Shown: positions 36,769 to 46,589, numbered from the stretch's first letter. The stretch is 64,000 nucleotides of DNA from Desulfovibrio sp. MES5 (GCF_002237645.1 NZ_MJUZ01000052.1:43714-107713); one strand, 5' to 3'. Notes: generated by a model not told the origin, from the sequence alone. Numbers and translations: made by a program.

Positions 36769-37368
36769 ATGACCAATCCTCTGCATGACGGCCTCGGGCG
36801 CTACTTCAGCCCCCAACAGCTGGACGCCCTGTTCAGCGCCCGCATAGGCATTGCCGGGGCTGGCGGCCTGGGTTCCAACGCGGCCCTCATGCTGGCCCGT
36901 TGCGGCGTGGGGCACATCACCCTGGTGGACGACGACGTGGTGGACGCCTCCAACCTCAACCGCCAGCAATACTGGCCGCGCCACGTGGGCCGCCACAAGG
37001 TGGACGCCCTGCGCGAACTGCTGCTGGAACTCAATCCGCACATGGACGTGGCAACGCACAAGCTGCACGTCACGGCCGACAATCTGCCCGCCCTGCTGCC
37101 AGCCTGTCCCATCTGGATAGAGGCTTTTGACGACCCCAACGACAAAAGCCTGTTTGTGGAAGGAGCCTTGCTGGCAGGCCATAAGGTGGCCAGCGCATCG
37201 GGCATGGGGGGCTGCGGCGGCGCGCCCATGGGCCGGAGAAACCTGGGCGCTCTGGTGCTGGTGGGCGATTTTACCACGGATGTCCTCGTGGCCCCCCCCC
37301 TGGCCCCCCGCGTCACCGAAGCCGCCGCCCTGCTGGCCGACGCAGTGCTGGAAATGGTTTTGGCCTAA
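36769..37368 (+). CDS. thiF: ThiS adenylyltransferase ThiF, short form
   Basis: 199 residues from ATG 36769, which has AGGAG seven bases upstream; the frame is open further upstream but without homology. The nucleotide-binding loop IGIAGAGGLGSNAALMLARC and the acidic DDDVVDASNLNRQQY region are typical of E1-like enzymes. It lacks the zinc CxxC pairs and catalytic C-terminal extension of E. coli ThiF, matching the shorter ThiF form found beside thiSGH in anaerobes. It activates ThiS with ATP. Last gene of the thi operon; thiE and thiC are not here. Confidence 0.9.
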   Translation: MTNPLHDGLGRYFSPQQLDALFSARIGIAGAGGLGSNAALMLARCGVGHITLVDDDVVDASNLNRQQYWPRHVGRHKVDALRELLLELNPHMDVATHKLHVTADNLPALLPACPIWIEAFDDPNDKSLFVEGALLAGHKVASASGMGGCGGAPMGRRNLGALVLVGDFTTDVLVAPPLAPRVTEAAALLADAVLEMVLA

Positions 37369-37409
37369 TATCCTTCAAAACGCTTTGGGGGGAGGGATTG
37401 AAATGCTTC

Positions 37410-37596
37410 GTGGGGGAGGCCCTCTTTAGACCAGATTACCTTTGAAATATTTCGCATTTCAAAGGTGTCATTCTGCCGAAAATGCGATTTGCGGCAGAAT
37501 CCACGCCACGTTGTGGCGCGCTGCACTCTCGCGCAGCGTTAGAGCATTTAACTTTTTTCAAAGGCTAAATGCTCTAAAAGAGGTCTCCTCCCCCAT
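37410..37596 (-). repeat. Composite repeat: family B element inside a family A palindrome (reverse orientation)
   Basis: Outer arms: GTGGGGGAGGCCCTC at 37410 and, on the other side, GAGGTCTCCTCCCCCAT ending at 37596. Between them is the best-preserved B copy (37428-37577): stems CCTTTGAAAT/ATTTCAAAGG, TTCTGCCG/CGGCAGAA, CCACGCCAC/GTGGCGCG-type, and AGAGCATTTA/TAAATGCTCT. The gap 37369-37885 has no convincing gene. Confidence 0.82.
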
Positions 37597-37885
37597 ACCC
37601 CCTCCCCCTAAAATCTTTATTGTGTGCACCATACAAAAATTTTCTGATCTGATGCGGCCCCAGAGACCGCGCCTGCCAAGCGTCACGCCACCATAGCTAT
37701 CGCAAAAATTCTCTGCACAAGGAGGGCGGAACGGGTGTGAGCAAAGGTCCTGTCGCTTGAGGCCCCGCGCATGACAAGCCTTGCCGCGCTGAAAAGCTGT
37801 CGCCCGCACGGTACCCCGCCCTGCCGCCAACGCGCTGAAACCAAAAACCTTCGCGCCAGTCATGCCTTCCCTCAGGCAAGCAAAC

Positions 37886-37915
37886 TAAAAAGCGCCGCCC
37901 CTTGCGGGGCGGCGC
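37886..37915 (-). terminator. Intrinsic terminator after the lactate permease gene
   Basis: Perfect 10-bp arms GCGCCGCCCC/GGGGCGGCGC with loop TTGC; on the minus strand TTTTTAG follows. It lies 24 bp beyond the stop codon. Confidence 0.88.
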
Positions 37916-37938
37916 GTACAATCAGTCGATGCCGGATG

Positions 37939-39576
37939 CTAGGAAGGAAGCATCCAGTGCAGCACGCCAGCCTGCAGATAGGTGAGCGCGCAGATAAACA
38001 GGGTCATGGCGATACTGTGACCCAGGGTGAAGCGGAAGAGGTCGCCTTCATGACCCACCAGGTTGGTAGCCGCGGTGGCCACACTGATGGACTGGGGCGA
38101 AATCATCTTACCGGTAACACCACCGGAGGAGTTGGCGGCCACGGCCAGGTTGGGGTCCATGCCCACCACTTCGGCGGTGGAGCGCTGCATACCGCAGAAG
38201 AGGGCGTTGGAGGAGGTGTCCGAACCGGTCAGGAACACGCCGAGCCAGCCCAGGATGGGCGAGAACAGCGGGAACAGCGAACCGGTCAGGGTGAAGGCGA
38301 TACCCATTGTGGAGCTCATGCCAGAGTAGTTCATGAGGTAGGCCAGGCCAAGAATCATGGCGATGGTCAGAATGGGGAAACGCAACTGGTAAATGGTACG
38401 GCCAAAGCAATTGATCGCCTTGCCGAAGGAATAGCCGGGCATGAAGGGCACGGCGATGAAACCGGCGATCAGAATGGCGGTACCGCCAGCAGACAGCCAG
38501 TTAAACATAAACACGGCGGCGTAATTGCTGTTCTTGGCCACGATGGGGGCGGTCTTTTCAACCATGCCGTCCAGGCCGGGCCAGGAGAACTTCATGACCG
38601 CGCCGGGAATGGCGTTGAGCATGTTCTTGAACTGGGGCAGGCCCCACAAAAAGACCATGATGGCCAGAATGATGTAGGGCAGCCATGCGCGAAGCACCAC
38701 GCCAAAAGCAGGGGCAGCGCCTTCAAGCTTGCTTTCCTGTTCGCCTTCGAAGCGCCAGATGCGGGCGGGCTTCCACACGCGCAGCAGCAGCACCAGGGCG
38801 ATGATGGTGATCAGGGCCGACATGATGTCAGGCAGGGTCGGGCCGTGGAAGTTGGAGAACAGGAACTGCGAACCGGCAAAGGCCACACCGGCCACGAGAA
38901 TGGCGGGCAGCACTTCCATGGCGCGGCGGAAGCCGCACATGACGCAGCAGAGCCACAGGGGCACAAGAATGGACAGGAAGGGCAGCTGACGGCCCACGAT
39001 CTGGCTCACGGTCATTTCGTTCAGGCCAGAAACCTGCGCGCCCACGATGATCGGAATACCAATGGCGCCGAAGGCCACAGGGGCGGTGTTGGCGATAAGG
39101 CAGATACCGGCGGCGTACAGGGGCCGGAAGCCCAGACCCACCAGCATGGCGGCGGTAATGGCCACCGGGGTGCCGAAGCCGGCCGTGCCTTCAATGAACG
39201 AACCGAAGGCAAAGGCGATAAAGATGGCCTGCAGACGGCGGTCGTCCGTCAGGCGGGCAAGCGATTCTTTGATGTACTCAAATTCGCCCGATTCCACGGT
39301 CATGTTGTACACCCACACGGCTGTGACAACAATCCAGATGATCGGGAAGAGCCCGAAGGCCGCGCCGTACGTCAGAGCGCTGAATGCCGTGCTCACGGGC
39401 ATGCCCCATACAAAGAGGGCAAGAAGGAAGGCCAGAGCCACGGCCAGAGCCGCAGCGTAGTGACCTTTGGCGCGTCGAACCGCCAACATGTAAAAAAGGC
39501 TGATGAGTGGAATTCCTGCCACCAGAGCGGACCATACAGGGCCGCCCATCGGATCGTAAACTTGCGTCCATGCCAT
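37939..39576 (-). CDS. lctP: L-lactate permease (LctP/LldP family)
   Basis: 545 residues with 12 or more transmembrane helices, starting MAWTQVYDPMGGPVWSALVA. Family landmarks include FGSFIEGTAGFGTPVAITAA and SDTSSNALFCGMQRSTAEVV with NSSGGVTGKMISPQSISVA. It imports lactate (and glycolate) with protons; lactate is the classical electron donor of Desulfovibrio. I start at 39576 (GGGAG nine bases upstream); the open frame reaches 39783 but those 69 residues do not match the family. A CCGTCCA/TGGACGG hairpin at 39653-39683 could form in the leader. No lactate dehydrogenase genes are in view. Confidence 0.95.
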   Translation of the reverse strand: MAWTQVYDPMGGPVWSALVAGIPLISLFYMLAVRRAKGHYAAALAVALAFLLALFVWGMPVSTAFSALTYGAAFGLFPIIWIVVTAVWVYNMTVESGEFEYIKESLARLTDDRRLQAIFIAFAFGSFIEGTAGFGTPVAITAAMLVGLGFRPLYAAGICLIANTAPVAFGAIGIPIIVGAQVSGLNEMTVSQIVGRQLPFLSILVPLWLCCVMCGFRRAMEVLPAILVAGVAFAGSQFLFSNFHGPTLPDIMSALITIIALVLLLRVWKPARIWRFEGEQESKLEGAAPAFGVVLRAWLPYIILAIMVFLWGLPQFKNMLNAIPGAVMKFSWPGLDGMVEKTAPIVAKNSNYAAVFMFNWLSAGGTAILIAGFIAVPFMPGYSFGKAINCFGRTIYQLRFPILTIAMILGLAYLMNYSGMSSTMGIAFTLTGSLFPLFSPILGWLGVFLTGSDTSSNALFCGMQRSTAEVVGMDPNLAVAANSSGGVTGKMISPQSISVATAATNLVGHEGDLFRFTLGHSIAMTLFICALTYLQAGVLHWMLPS

Positions 39577-39924
39577 AACAACTGCTCCCTTAACGCTGTG
39601 GGTTTTGGAGGTACGAGTGACAGGCGCTTGTCCATCCCACGCGATCTGAAACCCGTCCATCCCCAAGAATAGCTCTTGGACGGATACATTTTTCCTGAGT
39701 AAAAAACAATGCTTTTTTGAAAGTCGGACGGTATCAACACTAAAAAAAACGGCTTTGGGCAAATCAACGCTGAAAATATGCACTCTTGATTTTTTTTACG
39801 CGACTGCTCCGGCGCGTGGCAAACGACGCGTTCACCAGTCCCGTAACGGCAAAGCCAACCCTCAAACCGTCAGAGCAGAATATCGTTGAAAAGTACGCGC
39901 TGCATGACCGTGGCACGTCCGCCT

Positions 39925-40137
39925 GGAGCAGACAGCCTTTGAAATATTGCACATTTCGAAGGCGTCATTCTGCAGAAAATCTTATTCTCGGCAAAACCCG
40001 CGCCGCGTTGCGGCGCGCAGCAGCCTTGCGCAACGTTAGAGCATTTACACTTTTTCAAAGATAAAATGCGCTAAGATACAGTAAATATTTTAGGGGACAT
40101 GTGGGAGGAGACCCGTTTTTAAAGGGTCTCCTCCCGC
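39925..40137 (-). repeat. Family B element followed by family A palindrome (copy A4)
   Basis: B element 39925-40075 in reverse orientation (CCTTTGAAATATT/CATTTCGAAGG, TTCTGC.., CGCCGCGTTGCGGCG core, AGAGCATTT/AAAATGCGCT). A4 follows at 40101-40137: GTGGGAGGAGACCC/GGGTCTCCTCCCGC around GTTTTTAAA. Here A and B are side by side and not nested. It lies just beyond the stop of the glycosyltransferase gene. The rest of 39577-39924 holds only the lactate permease leader. Confidence 0.78.
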
Positions 40138-40160
40138 AAAATATTTCAAGACAGGTGGCG

Positions 40161-41135
40161 TTATCGGCGAAGAAAGGCAGGAAGGGCAAAATACAGGCGG
40201 GCGGCCAGGTCAAAGCACCCGCCCGGCAAATAGCTGGCCCACCAGAACATCTGGTATTTTTTGCCGCTGTTCCTCCAGGGGGCCATGGCTTTGCGCGCCT
40301 CGGCATTCCTGCCCTCGCGCCACAGGGCTACGGCCTTTTGAAACGCGGCCCGGCGGGTAAGCAGAAGCGCAAGTCCGGCGTGCTCCTGATCATAGCCAGG
40401 GTAGAGGCGGCGGTGCTTGTCCAGAATGCGCAGGGTTTCGTCCGCAAACTGGCCGAACTTGCGAAACGTCGTGTTTGCCCCGTGTACGCGCCACACCGTA
40501 AGCGGTTCGTCCACATGGTCCAGTTCCCAGTCGTGGGCAATGCGGTAAAAAACGTCGGCCTCTTCGCAGACGTTGAGGCTTTCATCAAACCAGCCGCCGT
40601 TTTCACCCTGCCCTGTGGGCACGCCGCTCTCTGAAAGACCGGCCAAGGCATCGGCCCGAACCATGGCTGACGACATGGAAATCCACTGCCGTTCCATCAG
40701 GGCGGCAAAGGCCATGCCGCGTTCGGGCCGTGTTTCTGCAAAAAGGCGTTTGATTACCCTTTTGCCGTCGAAAATTTCCGTATCCGTGCAGACAAGCCCC
40801 ACTCGGGGGTTGGCCTCAAACAGCCCCACCTGAAGCTCAAGCTTGCGGGGCCGCCAGATGTCGTCACAATCCAGAAAGGCTATATAACGCCCTCTGGCCT
40901 GCGCCAGGGCAAGATTACGGGCCGCGCCGAGCGGCACCGTGGTTTCGCCCCTGAAATAGCGCACTTTTTCGCCATAGCTTTGTGCAATGGCGGGGCTTTC
41001 ATCCGTGGAGCCATTATCCCAGAAAACGATTTCAAAATCCGTGAACGTCTGGGCCATGATGCTGTCCATAGCTTCACGCAGGTCGCGGGAGCTGTTGAGG
41101 CAGTTCATGATGACGGAAACGGCAGGAACGCTCAT
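40161..41135 (-). CDS. Family 2 glycosyltransferase
   Basis: 324 residues. The GT-A fold begins VSVIMNCLNSSRDLREAMDS, with FWDNGSTDESPAIA and the metal-binding DxD-like site RYIAFLDCDDIWRP. Members add a sugar from a nucleotide donor to lipid, polysaccharide or protein acceptors. The ATG at 41135 has GAGG ten bases upstream and overlaps the gtrA-like stop (ATGA), so the three genes degT-gtrA-GT are translationally linked. The acceptor is unknown. Confidence 0.88.
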   Translation of the reverse strand: MSVPAVSVIMNCLNSSRDLREAMDSIMAQTFTDFEIVFWDNGSTDESPAIAQSYGEKVRYFRGETTVPLGAARNLALAQARGRYIAFLDCDDIWRPRKLELQVGLFEANPRVGLVCTDTEIFDGKRVIKRLFAETRPERGMAFAALMERQWISMSSAMVRADALAGLSESGVPTGQGENGGWFDESLNVCEEADVFYRIAHDWELDHVDEPLTVWRVHGANTTFRKFGQFADETLRILDKHRRLYPGYDQEHAGLALLLTRRAAFQKAVALWREGRNAEARKAMAPWRNSGKKYQMFWWASYLPGGCFDLAARLYFALPAFLRR

Positions 41136-41689
41136 GGTTTTTCCTCGTTGGTTGGGGGATGCTCGGACGACGCCGCCCGGCTGGCAGACTGCGCGGTCTG
41201 GACTTGAGCGGCGCTGTGCCGGAACACCCAGTACTTGCACAGCAGATAGACCATGACCGGCACAAGCAGCACGGCTATGGGCATGGCCACCGCATACGTC
41301 AGGCCAAGACGCATGAGCAGCCAGATGATGGCGGAATTGAGGCCAAGCCCCAGTGCCTGGGTGGCGGCGAAACGCGGCAGCATGGCCCAGTGGGAGAGCC
41401 CGCTTCCCGGTCCGGCTGTGCGGAAGGTCCACAGGCTCTGCCCCAGGTAGGAAACGATGAAGCTCAGCGCATAGGCCAAGGCATTGCCTGCCAGAACAGG
41501 CATGCCCCACAGGTTGACGAACAGCAGACCCAGCAGAATATACGTAAGGCTGGCCGCCCCGCCCACCATGCCGAAGCGCACCCACCGTTTGGCCAGCAGG
41601 GCCCTTACAAACGCGACAAGGTCAGATGCGCTGGGCGGCCGCAAACCTGCGCCGCTCAACGCTTCAATGCCCCGGCGATTCCGGCGCAC
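41132..41689 (-). CDS. GtrA-like integral membrane protein
   Basis: 185 residues with four transmembrane helices, RFGMVGGAASLTYILLGLLF at the first and CKYWVFRHS after the last, as in GtrA proteins that flip or present polyprenyl-linked sugars. The GTG start at 41689 would overlap the aminotransferase by 34 bp. A TTG at 41659, overlapping its stop as TTGA, is an equal candidate and gives 175 residues. Together with the neighbours it suggests surface-glycan modification. Confidence 0.82.
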   Translation of the reverse strand: MRRNRRGIEALSGAGLRPPSASDLVAFVRALLAKRWVRFGMVGGAASLTYILLGLLFVNLWGMPVLAGNALAYALSFIVSYLGQSLWTFRTAGPGSGLSHWAMLPRFAATQALGLGLNSAIIWLLMRLGLTYAVAMPIAVLLVPVMVYLLCKYWVFRHSAAQVQTAQSASRAASSEHPPTNEEKP

Positions 41690-42795
41690 ACGGCGTCCAC
41701 GTCTTCCACGGTCAGACCGGGATGCATGGGCAGCGTCACCAGTTCGGCGTACAGCTGTTCGGTGACAGGCAGGCTTTCGCCATGGCCGAAGTAACTCAAA
41801 AGGTGATTGGGCTTGTAGTGGACGCCTGTGGGCAGGCCCTGGGCGGCCAGAGCTTCCTTCACCGCATCCTTGCGGCCGTCGAGCACGCGCACCGGCATGA
41901 TGTGGGGCACCACAAAGTCGCGGGGGTCGGTGCGAAGCAAAGCCACGCCCGGCACGCCGGACAGGCGCTCGGCATAGCGGGCCGCAAGGGCGCGCCGCGC
42001 GGGGATGAACTCCGCCTCGAGGCGCGAAAGCTGCACACGACCGATGGCGGCCATGATGTTGCTCATATGGTAACGCCAGCCCTGCCGCTTCACGTCCGGA
42101 TCCCAGGAGCGGGCCCCGGCAAAGCGCTTTTGCGCGTCATCTTCCACGGAGAGCAGGCGGGCGTCGGAAGCCAGCCGCCTGGCTTCGGCGTCAAAAGCAA
42201 CCAGGCAGCCGCCTTCGCCGCAGGTGATATTCTTGATGCCGTCAAAGCTGAAGCAGACCATATCGCCGAAACTGCCGACCTTGCGGCCGTCATACTTGCA
42301 GCCGAACGCGTGGGCGGCGTCTTCAACGACGCGCAGCCCCTTGCGGCGGGCAAAGTCATAGACCTCATCAAGGTGCCAGGGGTTGCTGGCATAGTCCACG
42401 TACATGAGGGCGATGGTATTGGGGGTAAGGCGCTTTTCGGCATCGGCCAGGTCAAGGGTGCCGGTTTCTGCCAGCACGTCGCAGGCCACAGGCACGCAGC
42501 CCGCGGCGCTGATGGCCTGAAAGGACGCCACGAACGTCAGGGAGGGCACAAGCACTTCGGGCTTGCCGGGCACAGAGCACCCTGCGGCCACGGCGTCGAC
42601 GGCCAGATGCAGGGCCGCCGTGCCCGTATTGGTTGTAATGACCTGATCCGGCCTTACGCCAAGATACTGGGCCACTTCTTCTTCAAAAAGGCGCACTTCA
42701 TTGCCCATACCCAGGTAGCCGTCTTCAAGAAGAACACGGCTGACGGCACGGGCCTCTGCTTCACCCACTATGGAACGGGAAAGACGCATGGACAT
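41656..42795 (-). CDS. DegT/DnrJ/EryC1/StrS family sugar aminotransferase
   Basis: 379 residues, PLP fold type I. Motifs: TTNTGTAALHLAV, the PLP-contact EDAAHAFGCKYDGRKVGSFG, and the Schiff-base lysine in CFSFDGIKNITCGEGG. These enzymes form amino sugars on nucleotide-linked 3- or 4-keto sugars. AGGAGG is five bases upstream of the ATG at 42795. First of a three-gene overlapping set with gtrA and the glycosyltransferase, pointing to an amino-sugar decoration of a surface glycan. The keto-sugar-forming enzymes are not here. Confidence 0.92.
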   Translation of the reverse strand: MSMRLSRSIVGEAEARAVSRVLLEDGYLGMGNEVRLFEEEVAQYLGVRPDQVITTNTGTAALHLAVDAVAAGCSVPGKPEVLVPSLTFVASFQAISAAGCVPVACDVLAETGTLDLADAEKRLTPNTIALMYVDYASNPWHLDEVYDFARRKGLRVVEDAAHAFGCKYDGRKVGSFGDMVCFSFDGIKNITCGEGGCLVAFDAEARRLASDARLLSVEDDAQKRFAGARSWDPDVKRQGWRYHMSNIMAAIGRVQLSRLEAEFIPARRALAARYAERLSGVPGVALLRTDPRDFVVPHIMPVRVLDGRKDAVKEALAAQGLPTGVHYKPNHLLSYFGHGESLPVTEQLYAELVTLPMHPGLTVEDVDAVCAGIAGALKR

Positions 42796-42908
42796 ACAGC
42801 CTCCTGCTGCGCGGGCGGTTGCCCGGCGGGCAGACGCCCGTCCGGTGGCTGCGGCGCGGCATGCGCCGGATCGCCAGGCAGCTTCTGCATATGGTGAATC
42901 AATGCCGC

Positions 42909-43403
42909 CTAGCCCGCTTCGGCGTTCATTTCGCTCAATAACGTGTCAAGGTCAAGCAGAATAAGCAGGCGGTCGTCAAGCTTGCCCACGCCCCTGATAT
43001 ATTCCGAGCCGATGCCGCAGATTACGGGCGGGGCTGGCTCCACCGTGGAAGCGGGAATGCGCAGCACCTCTGAAACGCCGTCCACCAGAAAACCCACGAT
43101 TTTCTGGTTGAATTCCATCACCACGATGCGGGTGTCGCTGTCGCGGTCCAGGGCGGGCATATTGAAGCGGGTACGCATGTTGATAACGGGTATGACCTTG
43201 CCCCGCAGATTGATGACGCCCTCAATAAAGCGCGCCGCATGCGGCACCATGGTTATCTGCATGGGCCGGATGATTTCCTGCACGGAAAGAATGTCCACGC
43301 CAAACTCTTCACCGGCAATATGAAAGGTGACCAGTTGCAGCCTTTCGCCTTCGTGCCCGTCTTCACCGCTCCGCTCAAACTCGGTATCTGCTATATGATC
43401 CAT
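42909..43403 (-). CDS. cheW: Chemotaxis coupling protein CheW
   Basis: 164 residues from ATG 43403 (GGAGG ten bases upstream). Typical segments: QLVTFHIAGEEFGVDILSVQ, GVINLRGKVIPVINMRTRF, and LDDRLLILLDLDTLLSEMN. CheW bridges chemoreceptors and CheA. It lies 100 bp downstream of the hybrid kinase gene, with no other che gene nearby, so it may serve that kinase pathway or a dispersed chemotaxis system. Confidence 0.93.
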   Translation of the reverse strand: MDHIADTEFERSGEDGHEGERLQLVTFHIAGEEFGVDILSVQEIIRPMQITMVPHAARFIEGVINLRGKVIPVINMRTRFNMPALDRDSDTRIVVMEFNQKIVGFLVDGVSEVLRIPASTVEPAPPVICGIGSEYIRGVGKLDDRLLILLDLDTLLSEMNAEAG

Positions 43404-43504
43404 GATCTTACCTCCATCAGTGGCGGGCAAAAGGCCCCATTGGCCTTATCGGCCAGGACGCCTGCGGCAAAAGGGCTCAGGCGGCGACGCCCCGCGAAAA
43501 AACG

Positions 43505-46435
43505 TCAGGCGTCCCCGCGCAGCAGCTTTTTACGCAACCGGCAGGCTCTGTCTGTCATGCCGTCCATATCAAAATCCTTGACCGCCGCCAGTATGGCCGC
43601 CACTTCTTCAGCGTGGGGCGTGCCTTCGATCAGCGGCATCAGTGTTTCCAAAGCGCCCTCGACCCCGCCCCAGTCCGTCTCCACCCGTTGGGGCAGTTCG
43701 CCCAGCAGGGCCAGCAGCGCGGTGCGGTGTTCTTCGGCAAGTTGCAGATTGCCGCTTCTTGTTTCGCGGTCAAGGCCCTCTACGGACTGGACGTAGTCGA
43801 GCACACGCGCCATCTCTGCCTCAAAAGCATTGAGCAGCCCAGGATCCAGCGGGGTATCCGGCAGCGCGTTTTCCATCATTCGGGTCAGGCGGCGGATGCG
43901 CTCCACCCCCAGATTGGCGGCCACGCCCTTGACGGTATGCGCCAGACGGGCGGCGGCATCAAGGTCGCCGTCGCGCAGCATGTCGCGCAGACGGGCGGCG
44001 CTGTCGCCATAGTGTTCCATAAAACGGAACAAAAGCTCAAGATACAGTTTTCTGTTGTTGCCCACGGTGGCAAGACCGGCTTCAATATTGATGACAGGGT
44101 TGTGCTGCCCTTTCATGCGGCCCTTGATGGCCTGCAGGCACCTGGCATGGCTGTCTTCCTCACCGGTGCTTGAAAGAAAAGCGCTCGTCTGCGGATCCGG
44201 CTGCAGTGCCTCCTCCGTGTGCGCTTTCCTGAAAGGATTACGCCGGAGCCCGCCAGGCAGCCATTTTTCAAGGGAGGCATAGAGCGTTTCAGGATTTACG
44301 GGCTTGGTGAGGTAGTCGTTCATGCCCACATCCTTGCCGTCCATGCGCGAAGACATGTCCGCATGGGCCGTCATGGCTATGACAGGCAGATCCACCGGCG
44401 AAAACCCCTGGGAACGGATGCGCCTTGTGGCCTCAAGACCGTCCATAACCGGCATCTGCACATCCATCAGCACCAGGGCGATGCCCGTATGCGCGGATGC
44501 TTCCAGCCGGTCCAGGGCTTCCTGCCCGTTGGCGGCCAGAATGACTTCCAGTCCCGCCTGTTGCAGCAGTTCACGCGCGATCTGCGCGTTGATGTCGTTG
44601 TCTTCCACCACCAGCACCGTACGGGGCGGAAACTCGACCGGTTCCGGGGTCTCAACTGCCGGAGCCAGCGCCCCGCTGAAAAAACTCCCGGAAGAGTCGG
44701 CGGCGGGGTGCAGAGGCCGGGCGAGAGACGTTTTTTCCTCAGTCACGGCAGGCAGGCTGACGTTGCCCACGGCATCCACATTTACCGAAAAAAAGAAACG
44801 GCTGCCCTCTCCCGGCACGCTGAACACTTCAAGCTCGCCACCCATAAGGTTGACCAACTGTCGCGCCAGCGCGAGGCCCAGGCCCAGTCCGCTGCGCGAC
44901 CGCGTCATGGATTCGTCCCCCAGGGCAAAGGGCTCAAAAAGTTTTTTCCATTCCTCTTCGCGCAGTCCGGGGCCGCTGTCTTCCACCACAAAGGTCAGCC
45001 GCAGGGCCCCCTCGGTCACGGCGGCTTCGTCCGCCCGCTGCACGCTCAAGGCAACGCTGCCGCGCACAGTATATTTGACGGCATTGTCCAGCAGGATGCG
45101 CAGCACCTCTTCAAGATGGCGCTCATCACCTGCTACGGTGGTTGGAATGGACGGGTCCAGGCTCACATTGAGCAAAAGGCGCTTTTCCAGAGCCGTGCCC
45201 GCCACGCTCTGACGCAGCAGCTCCAGAAAGCCCGGCAGGTCGAAAACCCTGCGCTCCATACGCATGGACCCTTCACTGGCGCTGGAAAAATCCAGAATCC
45301 TGTTGACCATGTCCAGCAGCACGCTGCCGGATTTGTTGATCTGGGCAAGATAGTCACGCTGCACGCCGCTGAGATCCGTTTGCAGACTGAGGTAGCTCAT
45401 GCCGATGATGGCGTTGAGCGGCGTGCGTATTTCGTGGCTGATGCGGCGCAAGAAATCGTCCTGCACATGGGAGGCCCGCTGGGCGAGCTCCAGCGATGCG
45501 AGCGCCTGCGACCGCGCCAGCATGGCCTGCTGACGGCTTTTGCGCGCCCACATTTCAACTTCTTTCAGCTCGCTGATGCGGGAAAAAAGCGTGCCCTTCA
45601 TACGCTGCAATGAAGCGAACATGCCCGCCAGTTCATCCCTGTGCCTGAGTTGCAGCGGCTCCGGATCAAGCCCGGAGGCAACGCTTTCTGCATAGCCGCT
45701 CACCCTGTCCAGAGGGTTGGCCACGCGCGTTATGAAAATGCAGGCATTACCCAGCACGCAGCCCCCGAGCAGGATCAGGCCGCCCATGGCTGCCAGCATG
45801 GCCCAACGCAGAAGGCCCTCACGCTCGTCCAGGCGGACAAGGAGTTCGGCGTACCGCATGCTGCCGATCTTGCTGGCTTCTGCGGCAATGGCATCCGGCT
45901 GGCGGGCCAGATTGCACTCGTGCATCAGGCGCAGGGCGGCTTGCGGGCCGGGCCGGGAGCTCCAGGGGGCATCCGCCGCCAAGCCGGAGTCCGGCCTCTG
46001 CTCAAGGGCAAGATTGACGGTAGCCTCGGCCATGGTATTGAATTTGTTTACCTGCGCCAGAAGATCATGCAGCTGCGCCCGCGTGGACGCGTCCGCCTCC
46101 ATATTTTCCACCAGCGTGGTCAGCGCCACGCGCTCGCCCGGAGCCTCCCTTGCCGTATCAGGACGGGGCTCCTCGCCCCGCTCCTCACGCAGGAGATGCC
46201 GCCAGCGCTCTAGGTGGGCGGCATCGCCGGTGGACAGGTAGTCAAGCGCGGCATGGTAGCTTTTATGCGGGGTGTTGCCTATTTCGGCAAGCAGGTTGGC
46301 AAAGCGGTAGTAGCGGTGCAGAAGTCCGTTGACCTCGTACAGACTGCGTCCGAGCCATATGATGCACAGGCCAAGCATGAGCACCACGCCCAGTTGCGCC
46401 ATGTTGGAGGTTTTAATGAGGGTTCTGATGCTCAT
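43505..46435 (-). CDS. Hybrid sensor histidine kinase with receiver and Hpt domains
   Basis: 976 residues in order: transmembrane helix (about 12-31), periplasmic sensor of about 180 residues without a recognised fold, second helix (about 210-236), HAMP (to about 290), HisKA with H334 (RRISHEIRTPLN), HATPase (N451 in LLDNAVKYT, DSGPG, GLGLGLALA), receiver with D658 (LVLMDVQMPVMDG) and K711, and a C-terminal Hpt with H833 (LAHTVKGVAANLG). The phosphorelay is therefore complete within one chain; the final response regulator is not in view. GGGAG precedes the ATG. The next gene downstream is cheW. The stimulus is unknown. Confidence 0.95.
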   Translation of the reverse strand: MSIRTLIKTSNMAQLGVVLMLGLCIIWLGRSLYEVNGLLHRYYRFANLLAEIGNTPHKSYHAALDYLSTGDAAHLERWRHLLREERGEEPRPDTAREAPGERVALTTLVENMEADASTRAQLHDLLAQVNKFNTMAEATVNLALEQRPDSGLAADAPWSSRPGPQAALRLMHECNLARQPDAIAAEASKIGSMRYAELLVRLDEREGLLRWAMLAAMGGLILLGGCVLGNACIFITRVANPLDRVSGYAESVASGLDPEPLQLRHRDELAGMFASLQRMKGTLFSRISELKEVEMWARKSRQQAMLARSQALASLELAQRASHVQDDFLRRISHEIRTPLNAIIGMSYLSLQTDLSGVQRDYLAQINKSGSVLLDMVNRILDFSSASEGSMRMERRVFDLPGFLELLRQSVAGTALEKRLLLNVSLDPSIPTTVAGDERHLEEVLRILLDNAVKYTVRGSVALSVQRADEAAVTEGALRLTFVVEDSGPGLREEEWKKLFEPFALGDESMTRSRSGLGLGLALARQLVNLMGGELEVFSVPGEGSRFFFSVNVDAVGNVSLPAVTEEKTSLARPLHPAADSSGSFFSGALAPAVETPEPVEFPPRTVLVVEDNDINAQIARELLQQAGLEVILAANGQEALDRLEASAHTGIALVLMDVQMPVMDGLEATRRIRSQGFSPVDLPVIAMTAHADMSSRMDGKDVGMNDYLTKPVNPETLYASLEKWLPGGLRRNPFRKAHTEEALQPDPQTSAFLSSTGEEDSHARCLQAIKGRMKGQHNPVINIEAGLATVGNNRKLYLELLFRFMEHYGDSAARLRDMLRDGDLDAAARLAHTVKGVAANLGVERIRRLTRMMENALPDTPLDPGLLNAFEAEMARVLDYVQSVEGLDRETRSGNLQLAEEHRTALLALLGELPQRVETDWGGVEGALETLMPLIEGTPHAEEVAAILAAVKDFDMDGMTDRACRLRKKLLRGDA

Positions 46436-46589
46436 GCCTTATGCTCCCGTAACCCGGGTACGACCGATGACCCTTGCCCCTATCAGTCGGGGCCAATCCG
46501 CGCGCCGCGTTCCGTGGTGGCCGGGAAGGCATGCGAACGGCATTTCTTTTTCCAACATGGCGTGCGTAAAAACACGGACCTCGTACAGG

